Source of the DNA: a candidate division TM6 bacterium GW2011_GWF2_32_72 | Lineage (GTDB): Bacteria > Babelota > Babeliae > Babelales > CAIQNR01 | Direction: 5' to 3' | Length of the DNA: 41,391 bases | Assembly (NCBI GenBank): GCA_945882015.1 | Contig: CAMCVM010000007.1 | Span: forward strand, 1 to 41,391 | Shown: positions 33,576-41,391 of the stretch, piece after piece | Numbering within the stretch: position 1 is the stretch's first letter | Layout: each line of letters starts with the position of its first letter | Program-made: the position numbers and the translations under genes | Notes under the pieces: model-generated | Databases searched by the model: none | Told to the model about the DNA's origin: nothing | What the model saw: the letters and a program-made list of their open reading frames with translations, nothing else

Positions 33576-35747
33576 ATGTTTAAAAATAGAATTCATTTTT
33601 CTTTTATTTTATTACTTTTTATCAGTGCCAATAATAAAAGCGCATTTGAAAATCCAATAGTAATCAATCAACCATCGCAAAAACCAGTTGTTATTAAAGA
33701 ACCTGAAAAAAAATCTACGGTAACAAACATTGCAAAAACTACTGCTTCTACAATAGCAGCACCTTTTCAGGCTGTTTATGGTTTAATGAGTGATGCAACA
33801 AGTTACTTTTTGAGTATGATAAGAAATGGAATTGACACGACAAGAACATTAAATGTTGGAATTGCCCGTTATCGCGATACTCTTAAAACTTCTTATTTTG
33901 TAAAAGCTGATTTTAATGGTTTTGATCGGGATAAAAACGCATTAAATAGTTCGCCAACAGGAGCAAGTGCTTTATTAAGCGATTTGTTTCAAGGGCATAA
34001 AAATCAAGTTGCACAGGTCAGAATGGATGCAGGATTATGTGAAGCTGAACAGCGTTTTATTGAGCAAAGAATGCAATATGTAGCGCAGCAGTTTCCTATA
34101 ATTTATCAAGGTGATATTTTTAAAAAGGCTGCTGAACAGAATAAAATTCCACGTATTGCAGTATGCGCAAGTGGTGGTGGTTTTCGAGCAATGATGGCAA
34201 CCGCAGGATTAATTAAAGCCCTTGAGAGCACCAAAATTATTGATTCAGTAGTATTTATGTCGGTACTTTCTGGTTCAACATGGGTAACTGTTCCACGCGC
34301 CATGGGTAAACCAATACAAGCATTAATTGATGGCTATTTAAAATATGCAAAGTTACCTTTAACGGTAAGCCCTGCAGCTCTTAATGATATGGTTAAGAAG
34401 AATCCGCAGATGATGCCTCGCGCTTGGGAAACTAAAGATTGTTTATTTCCTGAAGAACAAGAAATCAGAAATAATATCAATCGCAAATTTTATAATGATC
34501 AGCCAATTGATGCTATGGATATCTATGGTGCTTTAATAGCGCATATGGTTCTTTCTCCTTACGATGATCCTGAAATTATTCAAAAATACCCGAACGAAAA
34601 TGCAATTTCAATACAAGAAACTCGTCAAAGAGTCTTATATTCTCAAGCAGCGATTAATTTAGAGGGGCAAGATTGTGGAGAGTTCCCCTTGCCTATTGCA
34701 ACAGCAGTTTCACCAATTACCGGATACTTTAATCCATCACGCCAGAAGGCAACTAAAAGTAAGATGCAATGGTTTGAGTTTACCCCATACGAAGTAGGTG
34801 TTAGATATTATGATAGTAAGAATCAGCTTTTGGGCGCTTTTGTTCCAACCTGGTCATTAGGTCGTCGATTTGAGCCTGTCTATGAAAAACAATCAGGAAT
34901 TATGGCTACATTAGGACTTACCAGAGGCAAGTTAGCTAAAGTAGTAAGCACGGACAATATTTCAGAATATCCACTCAGTTATTTTTTAGGTATCTGGGGA
35001 TCTGCTTTTGCTTTTTCTATGAAAGATTTAATTCGTATTTTAGGGTTTGATTATGTGCTTACTGGTACAAATCCTTTAAGCCCAGACACTATTCTTAAAA
35101 ATATTATTTCTTTGATGGTAACAGCTTTTGCTCCAATTACTTCACTGTTTTCTAATGTGCGGCTTTTTCCTGCTTCGGTTCATAATTTTATGATGGCCTT
35201 GCCAGATACCAGTCAATCAGAAAGAACCTTAACATTTGTTGACGCAGGCATTGATTTTAATTTGCCTCTTCCGCCTTTGTTGCAAAAAGATCGTGCGATT
35301 GACTTGATTATTGTGCTTGATGCTTCAAGTCCTGTCTTTAAAAAAGATAAAAATGGTAGATTTTCTATACCAGGATTGCAGGAAGCAGAAATTTGGGCAA
35401 AAACACAATCCATTCCATTCCCTCAAATTGCTGGTTCTGCAGCTCTTGCAAAAGCAACAGACATTGATGCAAAAAGTAGAGCAAGTTCACCGGTTACAGT
35501 TTTTCCTGGGACCAATGGCGCTCCAACCATTATTTTTGTTGCGTTAATTGACAATAAAGCAAGCGATAATACTCAATTTAAAATGGAAAAATGTTACGAA
35601 GACCATTGCAATACCTTTAATTTTCAATATTCTCCAGAAAGTGTTAAAGGAGTAGTTAATCATGTTGAGCAAACTATTCTTAATAACCTTCAATTAATTA
35701 AAGAAGCAATAGAGAAAGTTACAGCCCAAAAACTTGCAGCTCTTTGA
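33576..35747 (+). CDS. Exported PLA2_B-type (cPLA2/phospholipase B) lipase
   Basis: 723 aa from ATG 33576, preceded by AAGGGTGGG. An in-frame GTG at 33567 lies within that site and is rejected. Signal peptide about 1-22. Catalytic domain: oxyanion GGGFRAMMATAG (from about residue 200), nucleophile in VLSGSTW (Ser232), and the aspartate partner in FVDAGIDFNLPLPPLL in the last third, followed by RAIDLIIVLDAS. This Gly-Gly-Gly-Phe-Arg plus Ser-Gly-Ser-Thr-Trp set is that of group IV cytosolic PLA2 and fungal phospholipase B rather than bacterial patatins. Likely cleaves host or own phospholipids outside the cytosol. Confidence 0.85.
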   Translation: MFKNRIHFSFILLLFISANNKSAFENPIVINQPSQKPVVIKEPEKKSTVTNIAKTTASTIAAPFQAVYGLMSDATSYFLSMIRNGIDTTRTLNVGIARYRDTLKTSYFVKADFNGFDRDKNALNSSPTGASALLSDLFQGHKNQVAQVRMDAGLCEAEQRFIEQRMQYVAQQFPIIYQGDIFKKAAEQNKIPRIAVCASGGGFRAMMATAGLIKALESTKIIDSVVFMSVLSGSTWVTVPRAMGKPIQALIDGYLKYAKLPLTVSPAALNDMVKKNPQMMPRAWETKDCLFPEEQEIRNNINRKFYNDQPIDAMDIYGALIAHMVLSPYDDPEIIQKYPNENAISIQETRQRVLYSQAAINLEGQDCGEFPLPIATAVSPITGYFNPSRQKATKSKMQWFEFTPYEVGVRYYDSKNQLLGAFVPTWSLGRRFEPVYEKQSGIMATLGLTRGKLAKVVSTDNISEYPLSYFLGIWGSAFAFSMKDLIRILGFDYVLTGTNPLSPDTILKNIISLMVTAFAPITSLFSNVRLFPASVHNFMMALPDTSQSERTLTFVDAGIDFNLPLPPLLQKDRAIDLIIVLDASSPVFKKDKNGRFSIPGLQEAEIWAKTQSIPFPQIAGSAALAKATDIDAKSRASSPVTVFPGTNGAPTIIFVALIDNKASDNTQFKMEKCYEDHCNTFNFQYSPESVKGVVNHVEQTILNNLQLIKEAIEKVTAQKLAAL

Positions 35748-35810
35748 CCTTCTTAAAGGTGCGTGATAAGCTGTGCCACACAGATAATTCAAGAGTTAGG
35801 GCTTTTACGC

Positions 35811-37550
35811 ATGGATAAACAATTGGTACAAGGTGCTCGTTACGCTTGGCAGATGCCAGATTCAGATTATAATCAGGCTTTGTCGCTTGCTGCAACCTAT
35901 AATCTTTCTGTTCCATTATGTCATACTTTATTAAATCGTGGCATGAAAGATCACCAAACAATTGATGCCTATTTATTCAGTGATAAAGACAGAGACATTG
36001 CTTGCGCTTCATTATTAAAAGATGCACAGAAAGCTGTTGATAGAATTAATCAAGCAATTAATAAGCAAGAAAAAATTTTAATCTTTGGTGATTACGATGT
36101 TGATGGTATTACCTCATCATCATTAATGATGGCTTGTTTATTACCCCTTGGTGCTCAAGTTAATTTTTATTTGCCGCATCGTGTTAAGGATGGGTACGGC
36201 CTTTCTACCAAAATTGTTCAACGTGCAGCAGACAATGGGTATAAAGTTATTATTACCGTTGATAATGGAACGACTGCTTTTGAGCCAGCAATTCTGGCAC
36301 GTCAATTAGGGGTTGATCTTATTATTACCGACCATCATAGACCACATGACACCGTTCCTGATGCATTTGCATTAGTTAATCCCCATCAACATGATTGTAA
36401 CTATCCTTTTAAAGAGCTTGCTGGAGTAGGGGTTACTTTTAAAGTAGTTTCGTTATTGTATCAACAACGTAATTTACCGTTACCAGAAAAAGCATATGAA
36501 CTTTTATTGCTTGGTACTATCGCGGACGTTGTCCCATTAACTGGTGAAAACCGCTTTTGGGTTCGTCATGGTTTGCAATGGGTTAATAAGTTTTCTAGTC
36601 TTTCTCTAGATGTTTTAAAACTAAATGGTAAAGTAACGCAATCTTTATTGACTGCAACTGACGTTGGTTTTAAAATTGCACCACAGATTAATGCTTTAGG
36701 TCGTCTTGAAGATCCTCGCCAAGGTGTTGCTTTTTTATTAGGCAGTGAACAAAAAGAGACAGAACGAATCGGTTCTGTGTTGTTGCATTTAAATCAAACA
36801 CGCAAAGAGGTTGAACGCGTTATTTTTGAAGATGTCCAACAATTGATTGAATCAGGTAAAATAAATTTAAAAGAAGAACAGATAATTTTAGCAGCAAGTT
36901 CAAATTGGCCACCCGGTGTGATTGGTTTGGTTGCATCCCGTTTAGTCGGACAGTATAGCCGTCCTGTTTTGTTGTTTCATTTAACCAGCTCAGGCAAAGC
37001 AAAAGGATCGTGCCGTTCTATTGAACCGTTTAATATGTTTCATGCATTGCAAGAAGCAGGCGATTTATTAGATCAATTTGGAGGTCATGCTATGGCTGCG
37101 GGACTTGCATTGGACATTAAAAATTTACCTCGACTTAAAGAGTTGCTTGAAGCACGAGCACGTGTTTATTTAAAACCAGAAGATTTGGTAAGTAAACTGG
37201 TGCTTGATGCAAAGATTACGATGCAAGATGTTAATAAGCAGTTGGTGCATGATATGCACTTATTTGAACCATTTGGAGCGCAAAATTCAGAACCAAAATT
37301 TGTGATGCAGGGGGTAAGTCTTGTTCAAAAACCACAAATGCTCAAAGACGTGCATCTTAAATGTTTAGTGTTTGCCGATGGAATTATTAAGCCTTTAATC
37401 TTTTTTAATCGACCAGATTTATTTGAGCCATTATTGTTGCAAGAAGAAAAGCCATTTGATATTGCTGTCCAAATTACTCAAAATTCATGGCAAGGTAAAA
37501 CGAACATAGAACTGCTTGGGCTTGATGCAGCAGGTGTAAAAAAGGAATAA
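35811..37550 (+). CDS. recJ: Single-strand-specific exonuclease RecJ
   Basis: 5' to 3' ssDNA exonuclease for recombination and mismatch repair. 579 aa from ATG 35811. A GTG at 35763 would add 16 residues but has poor spacing to its AAAGG. DHH-family motifs: DYDVDGITSS (motif I), TVDNGTTAFE, ITDHHRPHD (the DHH motif), NPHQHDCNYPFKELAGVGV, and the DHHA1 part with FGGHAMAAGL. C-terminal OB-like domain present. Followed by cmk after one base. Confidence 0.96.
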   Translation: MDKQLVQGARYAWQMPDSDYNQALSLAATYNLSVPLCHTLLNRGMKDHQTIDAYLFSDKDRDIACASLLKDAQKAVDRINQAINKQEKILIFGDYDVDGITSSSLMMACLLPLGAQVNFYLPHRVKDGYGLSTKIVQRAADNGYKVIITVDNGTTAFEPAILARQLGVDLIITDHHRPHDTVPDAFALVNPHQHDCNYPFKELAGVGVTFKVVSLLYQQRNLPLPEKAYELLLLGTIADVVPLTGENRFWVRHGLQWVNKFSSLSLDVLKLNGKVTQSLLTATDVGFKIAPQINALGRLEDPRQGVAFLLGSEQKETERIGSVLLHLNQTRKEVERVIFEDVQQLIESGKINLKEEQIILAASSNWPPGVIGLVASRLVGQYSRPVLLFHLTSSGKAKGSCRSIEPFNMFHALQEAGDLLDQFGGHAMAAGLALDIKNLPRLKELLEARARVYLKPEDLVSKLVLDAKITMQDVNKQLVHDMHLFEPFGAQNSEPKFVMQGVSLVQKPQMLKDVHLKCLVFADGIIKPLIFFNRPDLFEPLLLQEEKPFDIAVQITQNSWQGKTNIELLGLDAAGVKKE

Positions 37551-37551
37551 G

Positions 37552-38223
37552 ATGATTATTACGATTGACGGTCCAACAGCAAGCGGCAAATCAACCGTTG
37601 CTTATCAATTAGCGCAAAAATTAGGATTTTATTATTTGCCAACAGGCTGGCTTTATCGAGCAGTCTCGTACCTTTTGGTTAAAAAATGCGGGTATACTGA
37701 AGCAACTTTGAATAACCCAACTGAACAGGATCTTTCATACTGTTTGAATCCAGAAAAACTAGTCTATCATTATGATACTCAAAAAGGTGGCGTACTGTAT
37801 TTTGAAAATCAAGATATTACGCCATTGTTAAAAGATTATATGGTTGACCGATATGTAGCTGTTATTAGTCCAATTGTAATGGTACGGCAGATGGTTGTAG
37901 AAACTCAGCGTGCATTTGCAAAAGAACATGATAGTGTGATTGAAGGGCGCGATAGTGGTTCTGTTGTGTTTCCACATGCCGATTATAAATTTTATTTAAC
38001 CGCATCATTAGCTGTCAGAGCACAACGTTGGATTAAGGATCAAAAAAAACGGGGACATGATTTTTCACAAAGCCAGGCTGAACAAGAAATTGTAAGTCGT
38101 GATCAAAAAGATATGGAGCGTTCACATTCTCCACTTACAATTCCTGAAGGTGCCATTATTATTGATAACAGCACCTTGAATTTGCAAGAAACAATTGCAA
38201 AGATGATGAGTTATATTGATTAA
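37552..38223 (+). CDS. cmk: Cytidylate kinase
   Basis: Phosphorylates CMP/dCMP. 223 aa with P-loop GPTASGKST (7-15), IEGRDSGSVVFPHADYKFYLTAS and the late RDQKDMERSHSPL block. The usual LDTGAMYR substrate motif reads LPTGWLYR, so its Asp is Pro and the nearby Ala-Met is Trp-Leu. The ATG is one base after the recJ stop, so the pair is coupled. It overlaps the converging lipoprotein gene by 4 bp. Confidence 0.93.
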   Translation: MIITIDGPTASGKSTVAYQLAQKLGFYYLPTGWLYRAVSYLLVKKCGYTEATLNNPTEQDLSYCLNPEKLVYHYDTQKGGVLYFENQDITPLLKDYMVDRYVAVISPIVMVRQMVVETQRAFAKEHDSVIEGRDSGSVVFPHADYKFYLTASLAVRAQRWIKDQKKRGHDFSQSQAEQEIVSRDQKDMERSHSPLTIPEGAIIIDNSTLNLQETIAKMMSYID

Positions 38224-38501
38224 GCTACAACTTCTCTATCAAAATCTGCCCATGGAGCTAATTCTGAAAGATCTTGATAAGCATGTTTTTTAGATTCTTT
38301 TTTAGGCTCTTTTTTTGATGTTTCTTTTGCTTTTTTATCAGCTACAACTTCTTTGGTATAAGGACTTTTTTCTGTAGCTTTACCTGTTTTTTTAGATGCT
38401 GTTGGTGTTGCTTTTTTTTCACAGGTCATTTCATCGCAAGCACAGCCTGCAAGTAATAATAATCCGCTACCGATAAGTATGATTGGCAATAGTTTCTTCA
38501 T
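38220..38501 (-). CDS. Lys-rich small lipoprotein
   Basis: 93 aa. Signal peptide with a perfect lipobox LAGC (Cys21). The mature part has CACDEMTC and then a long Lys/Thr/Glu/Ser-rich stretch, ending in a short acidic segment (DLSELAPWADFD). Probably outer-membrane anchored with a disordered tail. EVVA occurs twice (about 51-54 and at the C-terminus). Leader identical to that of the TonB-like gene. Confidence 0.75.
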   Translation of the reverse strand: MKKLLPIILIGSGLLLLAGCACDEMTCEKKATPTASKKTGKATEKSPYTKEVVADKKAKETSKKEPKKESKKHAYQDLSELAPWADFDREVVA

Positions 38502-38543
38502 AGAAATTCCTTTTTTAAATGGTTACTGTATACAGATAGACTT

Positions 38544-38573
38544 ACTATAAAAATAGATTTGGTAAAAGATCAA
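38544..38573 (-). promoter_or_regulatory. Candidate promoter of the lipoprotein gene
   Basis: Minus strand TTGATC (38568-38573), 18-bp spacer, TATAGT (38544-38549), 43 bp before the start codon. Confidence 0.45.
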
Positions 38574-38587
38574 GTTAATTCTTATTA

Positions 38588-38616
38588 TTGAAAGATAATT
38601 TACAAAAAACTATGTA
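38588..38616 (+). promoter_or_regulatory. Candidate promoter of pyrG
   Basis: TTGAAA (38588-38593), 17-bp spacer, TATGTA (38611-38616). The leader of about 45 nt contains the palindrome AAGGTACCTT and the ribosome-binding site TTTAAAAAAGGA. Confidence 0.45.
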
Positions 38617-38669
38617 TTATTTTTTGTATTAAGGTACCTTAAAGAAAATTTAAAAAAGGATTAGAAATA

Positions 38670-40265
38670 ATGCAATATATTTTTGTAACAGGTGGAGTTT
38701 TTAGTTCAATAGGAAAAGGAGTTGTTGCAGGTTCAATTGGTAAAATCTTGCAACAACGTGGTCTATCTGTCGCCATTCAAAAATTAGACCCTTATATTAA
38801 TGTTGACCCTGGAACGCTTTCACCATATCAGCATGGTGAAGTTTTTGTAACGGACGATGGTGCTGAAACAGATTTAGATTTAGGCCATTACGAAAGATTT
38901 TTAGATATTAAATTTAAAAAATCATGTAGCGTTACTGCAGGTCAAATTTATGCTTCGGTGATTGACAGAGAACGCAAAGGTGAATTTTTAGGTAGAACCA
39001 TTCAAGTTATTCCTCATATTACCCAAGCAATTAAATGTGCTATTGAACGTGCAGCAGTTGAAATGGAGTGTGATGTTTTAATTGTAGAAGTTGGTGGAAC
39101 AGTCGGTGATGTTGAAAGTGCACCGTTTATAGAAGCGATTCGTCAAATGCGTTTTGATTATGGGCATAAAAATACGTTGTTTGTTCATTTAACCTGGCTG
39201 CCTTATTTAAAAGCAACAGCAGAACTGAAAACAAAACCATCACAGCATTCTTTAAAAGAATTGCGTTCATTAGGAATTATTCCTGATATTATTATTGCTC
39301 GAGCAGATCATTCGATTGAAAAAAGTTTATGTAACAAAATTGCGCAGTTTGCAAGTGTACCAGAGCGACAAATTTTTCCTTTAGAAACCGATGTTAACCC
39401 ATATCGTGCTCCCTTGCATCTTGAACAAAGTGGTATAGCAGATTATTTAATTAAACATCTTGAGCTTGCCGATCGTGTTAAAACTCCCGATTGGTCTTTG
39501 TGGACTGCTCTTGTAAAAGATATGGAGCTTTCGTTTGATCAAGAAATTACTATTGCATTAGTAGGCAAATATATTGAACTGCAAGATGCTTACTTAAGTG
39601 TAAAAGAAGCGTTAACGCATGCAGCACGTAGTAATAAAGTCCGCCTTGCTATTAAATGGATAGACTCGGAACAGGTAAGCCAAGAAAATGTGAAAGAATT
39701 GCTTGCTGATTGTCAGGGTATTGTAGTTCCAGGCGGTTTTGGTGATCGTGCTGTAGAAGGTAAGATTATTGCAGCGCAATGGGCACGAGAACATAAAATT
39801 CCGTATCTTGGGCTCTGTTTAGGTATGCAGGTTATGTGTATTGAGCTCGCTCGTGCTTTTATTGACAAAACAGCGCATTCACTTGAATGTAATCAAACAA
39901 CACAGACGCCGATTGTAACCTTAATGGATCAGCAAAAAAATATAACAGATAAAGGTGGGACTATGCGTTTGGGAATTTATCCCTGCCGTTTGTTGCCAGG
40001 CAGTAAAGCTGCGTTTGCTTATGGAACGCAAGATCTGGTACAAGAGCGGCATCGGCATCGTTTTGAATTTAATAATAGTTATCGAGCTGCAATGGAGCAA
40101 GCTGGGCTTGTTATTTCAGGACAGTCTCCAGATGGTTCTTTAGTTGAAATTGTAGAACTGAAAGACCATCCTTTTATGGTTGCAAGTCAGTTCCATCCAG
40201 AATTTTTGTCTCGACCAGGCAAACCGCACCCATTATTTAAAGCATTTGTAGCGGCAATCGTATAA
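38670..40265 (+). CDS. pyrG: CTP synthase
   Basis: UTP + glutamine + ATP to CTP. 531 aa. N-terminal amidoligase: FVTGGVFSSIGKGVVAGSIG, DPYINVDPGTLSPYQHGEVFVTDDGAETDLDLGHYERF, EVGGTVGDVES. C-terminal class I glutaminase: VPGGFGDRAVEGK, LGLCLGMQ with nucleophile Cys383, and FHPEF. All catalytic blocks intact. Complements the cmk gene just upstream in cytidine nucleotide supply. Confidence 0.98.
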   Translation: MQYIFVTGGVFSSIGKGVVAGSIGKILQQRGLSVAIQKLDPYINVDPGTLSPYQHGEVFVTDDGAETDLDLGHYERFLDIKFKKSCSVTAGQIYASVIDRERKGEFLGRTIQVIPHITQAIKCAIERAAVEMECDVLIVEVGGTVGDVESAPFIEAIRQMRFDYGHKNTLFVHLTWLPYLKATAELKTKPSQHSLKELRSLGIIPDIIIARADHSIEKSLCNKIAQFASVPERQIFPLETDVNPYRAPLHLEQSGIADYLIKHLELADRVKTPDWSLWTALVKDMELSFDQEITIALVGKYIELQDAYLSVKEALTHAARSNKVRLAIKWIDSEQVSQENVKELLADCQGIVVPGGFGDRAVEGKIIAAQWAREHKIPYLGLCLGMQVMCIELARAFIDKTAHSLECNQTTQTPIVTLMDQQKNITDKGGTMRLGIYPCRLLPGSKAAFAYGTQDLVQERHRHRFEFNNSYRAAMEQAGLVISGQSPDGSLVEIVELKDHPFMVASQFHPEFLSRPGKPHPLFKAFVAAIV

Positions 40266-40288
40266 TCAGTACTTGCTTTTTGAAAATT

Positions 40289-40325
40289 GAGCCTGTTATT
40301 TTAAATAAGAGGCTCATATTTTTTG
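40289..40325 (+). terminator. Rho-independent terminator after pyrG
   Basis: GAGCCT (40289-40294) pairs with AGGCTC (40310-40315) around an inner TTATT/AATAA stem, followed by ATATTTTTT. Confidence 0.8.
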
Positions 40326-40388
40326 ATAAAAAAAGAATCAGTAAACCACTGAGCATAAAATCCTTTAAATAGTGCAAAGGTGATTATT

Positions 40389-41306
40389 GTGAAGATTATG
40401 TATAGTGCTATTTTTTTAATTTATTATCCTTTATTTTCAATGATAACCGATCAATCCCGTTTGCCGGAGATAACGCTTTTGAGAGTTTATGGTAAACATT
40501 TGCCATCAGAACAATTAGGTGATCTGTATAAGCAAGCTTCTTCAAACCCTAAACAGTTTAAAGAAGAAGTTTTAGCGAAATTAACAGCATTAATTGTTGA
40601 TTCAAAAGCAGCTCAATATTCAGCTATAAAATTGTCTGCAGAGCAACAAATAATAAATAGAGAAAAATGTAAAGCCTCTATAGAGGACTTTATAAGAAAG
40701 CAAAAGTCAACTCAAGATGAATTTATAGAACAACAAAGGCTGTCTCAAGAAATTGAAGAGCAAAGAAAAAAAGATTTAATAAGACAACAAGAAAAAAAGC
40801 ACCAAGCTCAGATTAGTATTATTAATGCCGCCCATACACAAGAACTTAATGATATGACAGTCAAGTATATTAGAATTATGGATAGGCTTGTGGTATGTAA
40901 TCAAGTAATTGAGTCAAGACTTGAAAATCAGATAAGTCAGCTGAAGGCTGAAATTGAAAGATTAAAAAAAGAATCGGATCAGCTTCAAGCAATGCTTATT
41001 GATGAAAGAGAAGTATCGGAAAAAAGATATCAATTAGAGCAAGAAGCGCGAGCAATACTCAAAAATAAAATTGCAGAAAAAAAATTAGCCTATGAAAATG
41101 AATATAAATGTCCTATTTGTTTGAATCCAATAAAAGAGGCTAGGGTTTCAAGTAATTGCAATCATAATTTTCATCTGTTTTGTATTAACTGTTCAAAAAG
41201 CCTTAGGGATCGAAAAGCTGCTTGCCCAGTTTGCAGACAACCTCATTTTAGTGTGTTTAGGCAAGTTGTAGAAACGCCACTTTGTGCATTTGATGATATA
41301 GAATAA
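40389..41306 (+). CDS. Secreted coiled-coil RING-H2 finger protein
   Basis: 305 aa. GTG 40389 is preferred over GTG 40380 because AAAGG lies 8 nt before it. Hydrophobic N-terminus (about 1-18) reads as a signal peptide. Residues ~75-235 are a long, highly charged coiled coil. C-terminal RING-type finger at 241-282: CPIC, then C-x-H-x2-H-x2-C (CNHNFHLFC), then CPVC, with all eight ligands of the C3H2C3 class. RING-H2 domains recruit E2 enzymes as ubiquitin ligases. Bacteria lack ubiquitin, so action inside a eukaryotic host is the natural inference. How it would cross from the periplasm is not shown. Confidence 0.85.
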   Translation: MKIMYSAIFLIYYPLFSMITDQSRLPEITLLRVYGKHLPSEQLGDLYKQASSNPKQFKEEVLAKLTALIVDSKAAQYSAIKLSAEQQIINREKCKASIEDFIRKQKSTQDEFIEQQRLSQEIEEQRKKDLIRQQEKKHQAQISIINAAHTQELNDMTVKYIRIMDRLVVCNQVIESRLENQISQLKAEIERLKKESDQLQAMLIDEREVSEKRYQLEQEARAILKNKIAEKKLAYENEYKCPICLNPIKEARVSSNCNHNFHLFCINCSKSLRDRKAACPVCRQPHFSVFRQVVETPLCAFDDIE

Positions 41307-41308
41307 AA

Positions 41309-41328
41309 AAGGACCCCGAAGGGCCCTT
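41309..41328. terminator. Bidirectional terminator with UUCG loop on minus strand
   Basis: Minus-strand RNA reads AAGGGCCC-UUCG-GGGUCCUU followed by six U: an 8-bp stem (one G-U) with the very stable UUCG tetraloop. Serves the leftward gene at the window edge and may also end the RING transcript. Confidence 0.85.
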
Positions 41329-41333
41329 AAAAA

Positions 41334-41391
41334 TTACTTTGAATCTTGAACGATTTCTTTAGTTTTTTTTGTCTCAGTTTTTGTAACTGCA
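41334..41391 (-). CDS. C-terminal end of a Lys/Thr-rich protein, rest outside window
   Basis: The minus-strand frame reads AVTKTETKKTKEIVQDSK and stops at 41334, six bases before the terminator hairpin. Only 18 complete codons are visible. The Lys/Thr-rich tail resembles that of the small lipoprotein at 38220-38501, but identity cannot be told. Confidence 0.55.
   Translation of the reverse strand, partial: AVTKTETKKTKEIVQDSK

Noticed and set aside
35763-35810. GTG start at 35763 for recJ
   Set aside because: AAAGG is only 3 nt from this GTG and the added residues are not typical of RecJ. ATG 35811 has better spacing and fits the family.

Overview
This AT-rich window looks like chromosome from an intracellular, reduced-genome bacterium. 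I would place it in Candidatus Dependentiae (TM6, Babeliae) or a relative. That is inference from content: ordinary bacterial core genes are interleaved with many short secreted proteins of no recognisable family, and with eukaryote-like proteins that carry signal peptides (a RING-H2 finger protein, a cytosolic-PLA2/phospholipase-B type lipase, a leucine-rich-repeat fragment). No marker here proves the phylum.

Layout. 1-6300: the 3' end of an acidic unknown protein, brnQ (-), ppsA (+), three small exported proteins and galU (-). 6300-8400: pheS (-) back to back with tRNA-Phe, then a helical repeat protein. 8496-9213: an intact IS1595-family (IS1016-like) insertion sequence that separates a short leftward ORF from a truncated LRR gene. 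9700-15500: sufS, two HAD-like proteins, an exported coiled-coil protein, sufU and a NurA-domain gene. 15580-19454: a membrane-anchored glycosyltransferase-like protein, dnaJ, a secreted protein and a TonB-like protein. 19455-21554: tilS inside a set of small secreted proteins, some intact and some decayed. 21569-28390: gyrB, tadA, a DksA/TraR-type regulator, tRNA-Thr, rpsI, glmS and an RRM protein. 28415-33502: a 53-aa membrane miniprotein, a C-terminal processing protease, an FtsB/DivIC-like protein, superoxide dismutase, a secreted unknown and lysS. 33576-41391: the PLA2_B lipase, recJ, cmk, a lipoprotein, pyrG, the RING-H2 protein, and the end of a further leftward gene.

The core genes cover Fe-S assembly (sufS, sufU), tRNA charging and modification (pheS, lysS, tilS, tadA), nucleotide and amino-sugar precursors (pyrG, cmk, glmS, galU), PEP metabolism (ppsA), DNA maintenance (gyrB, recJ, NurA) and stress (dnaJ, SOD). 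About a third of the genes have an N-terminal signal peptide or membrane anchor. Genes are short-spaced, with several 1-13 bp overlaps and ATGA couplings.

The most striking non-coding signal is a 21-bp inverted repeat at 10169-10218. It folds the sufS ribosome-binding site and start codon into one long stem, with the G of the AUG as the only bulge. It looks like a built-in translational switch on cysteine desulfurase. Other notable points are a structured leader before the RRM gene, a terminator hairpin placed immediately before the glmS ribosome-binding site, a 20-bp leader shared by two envelope-protein genes, and a mini-ORF whose start codon is supplied by the insertion-sequence end.
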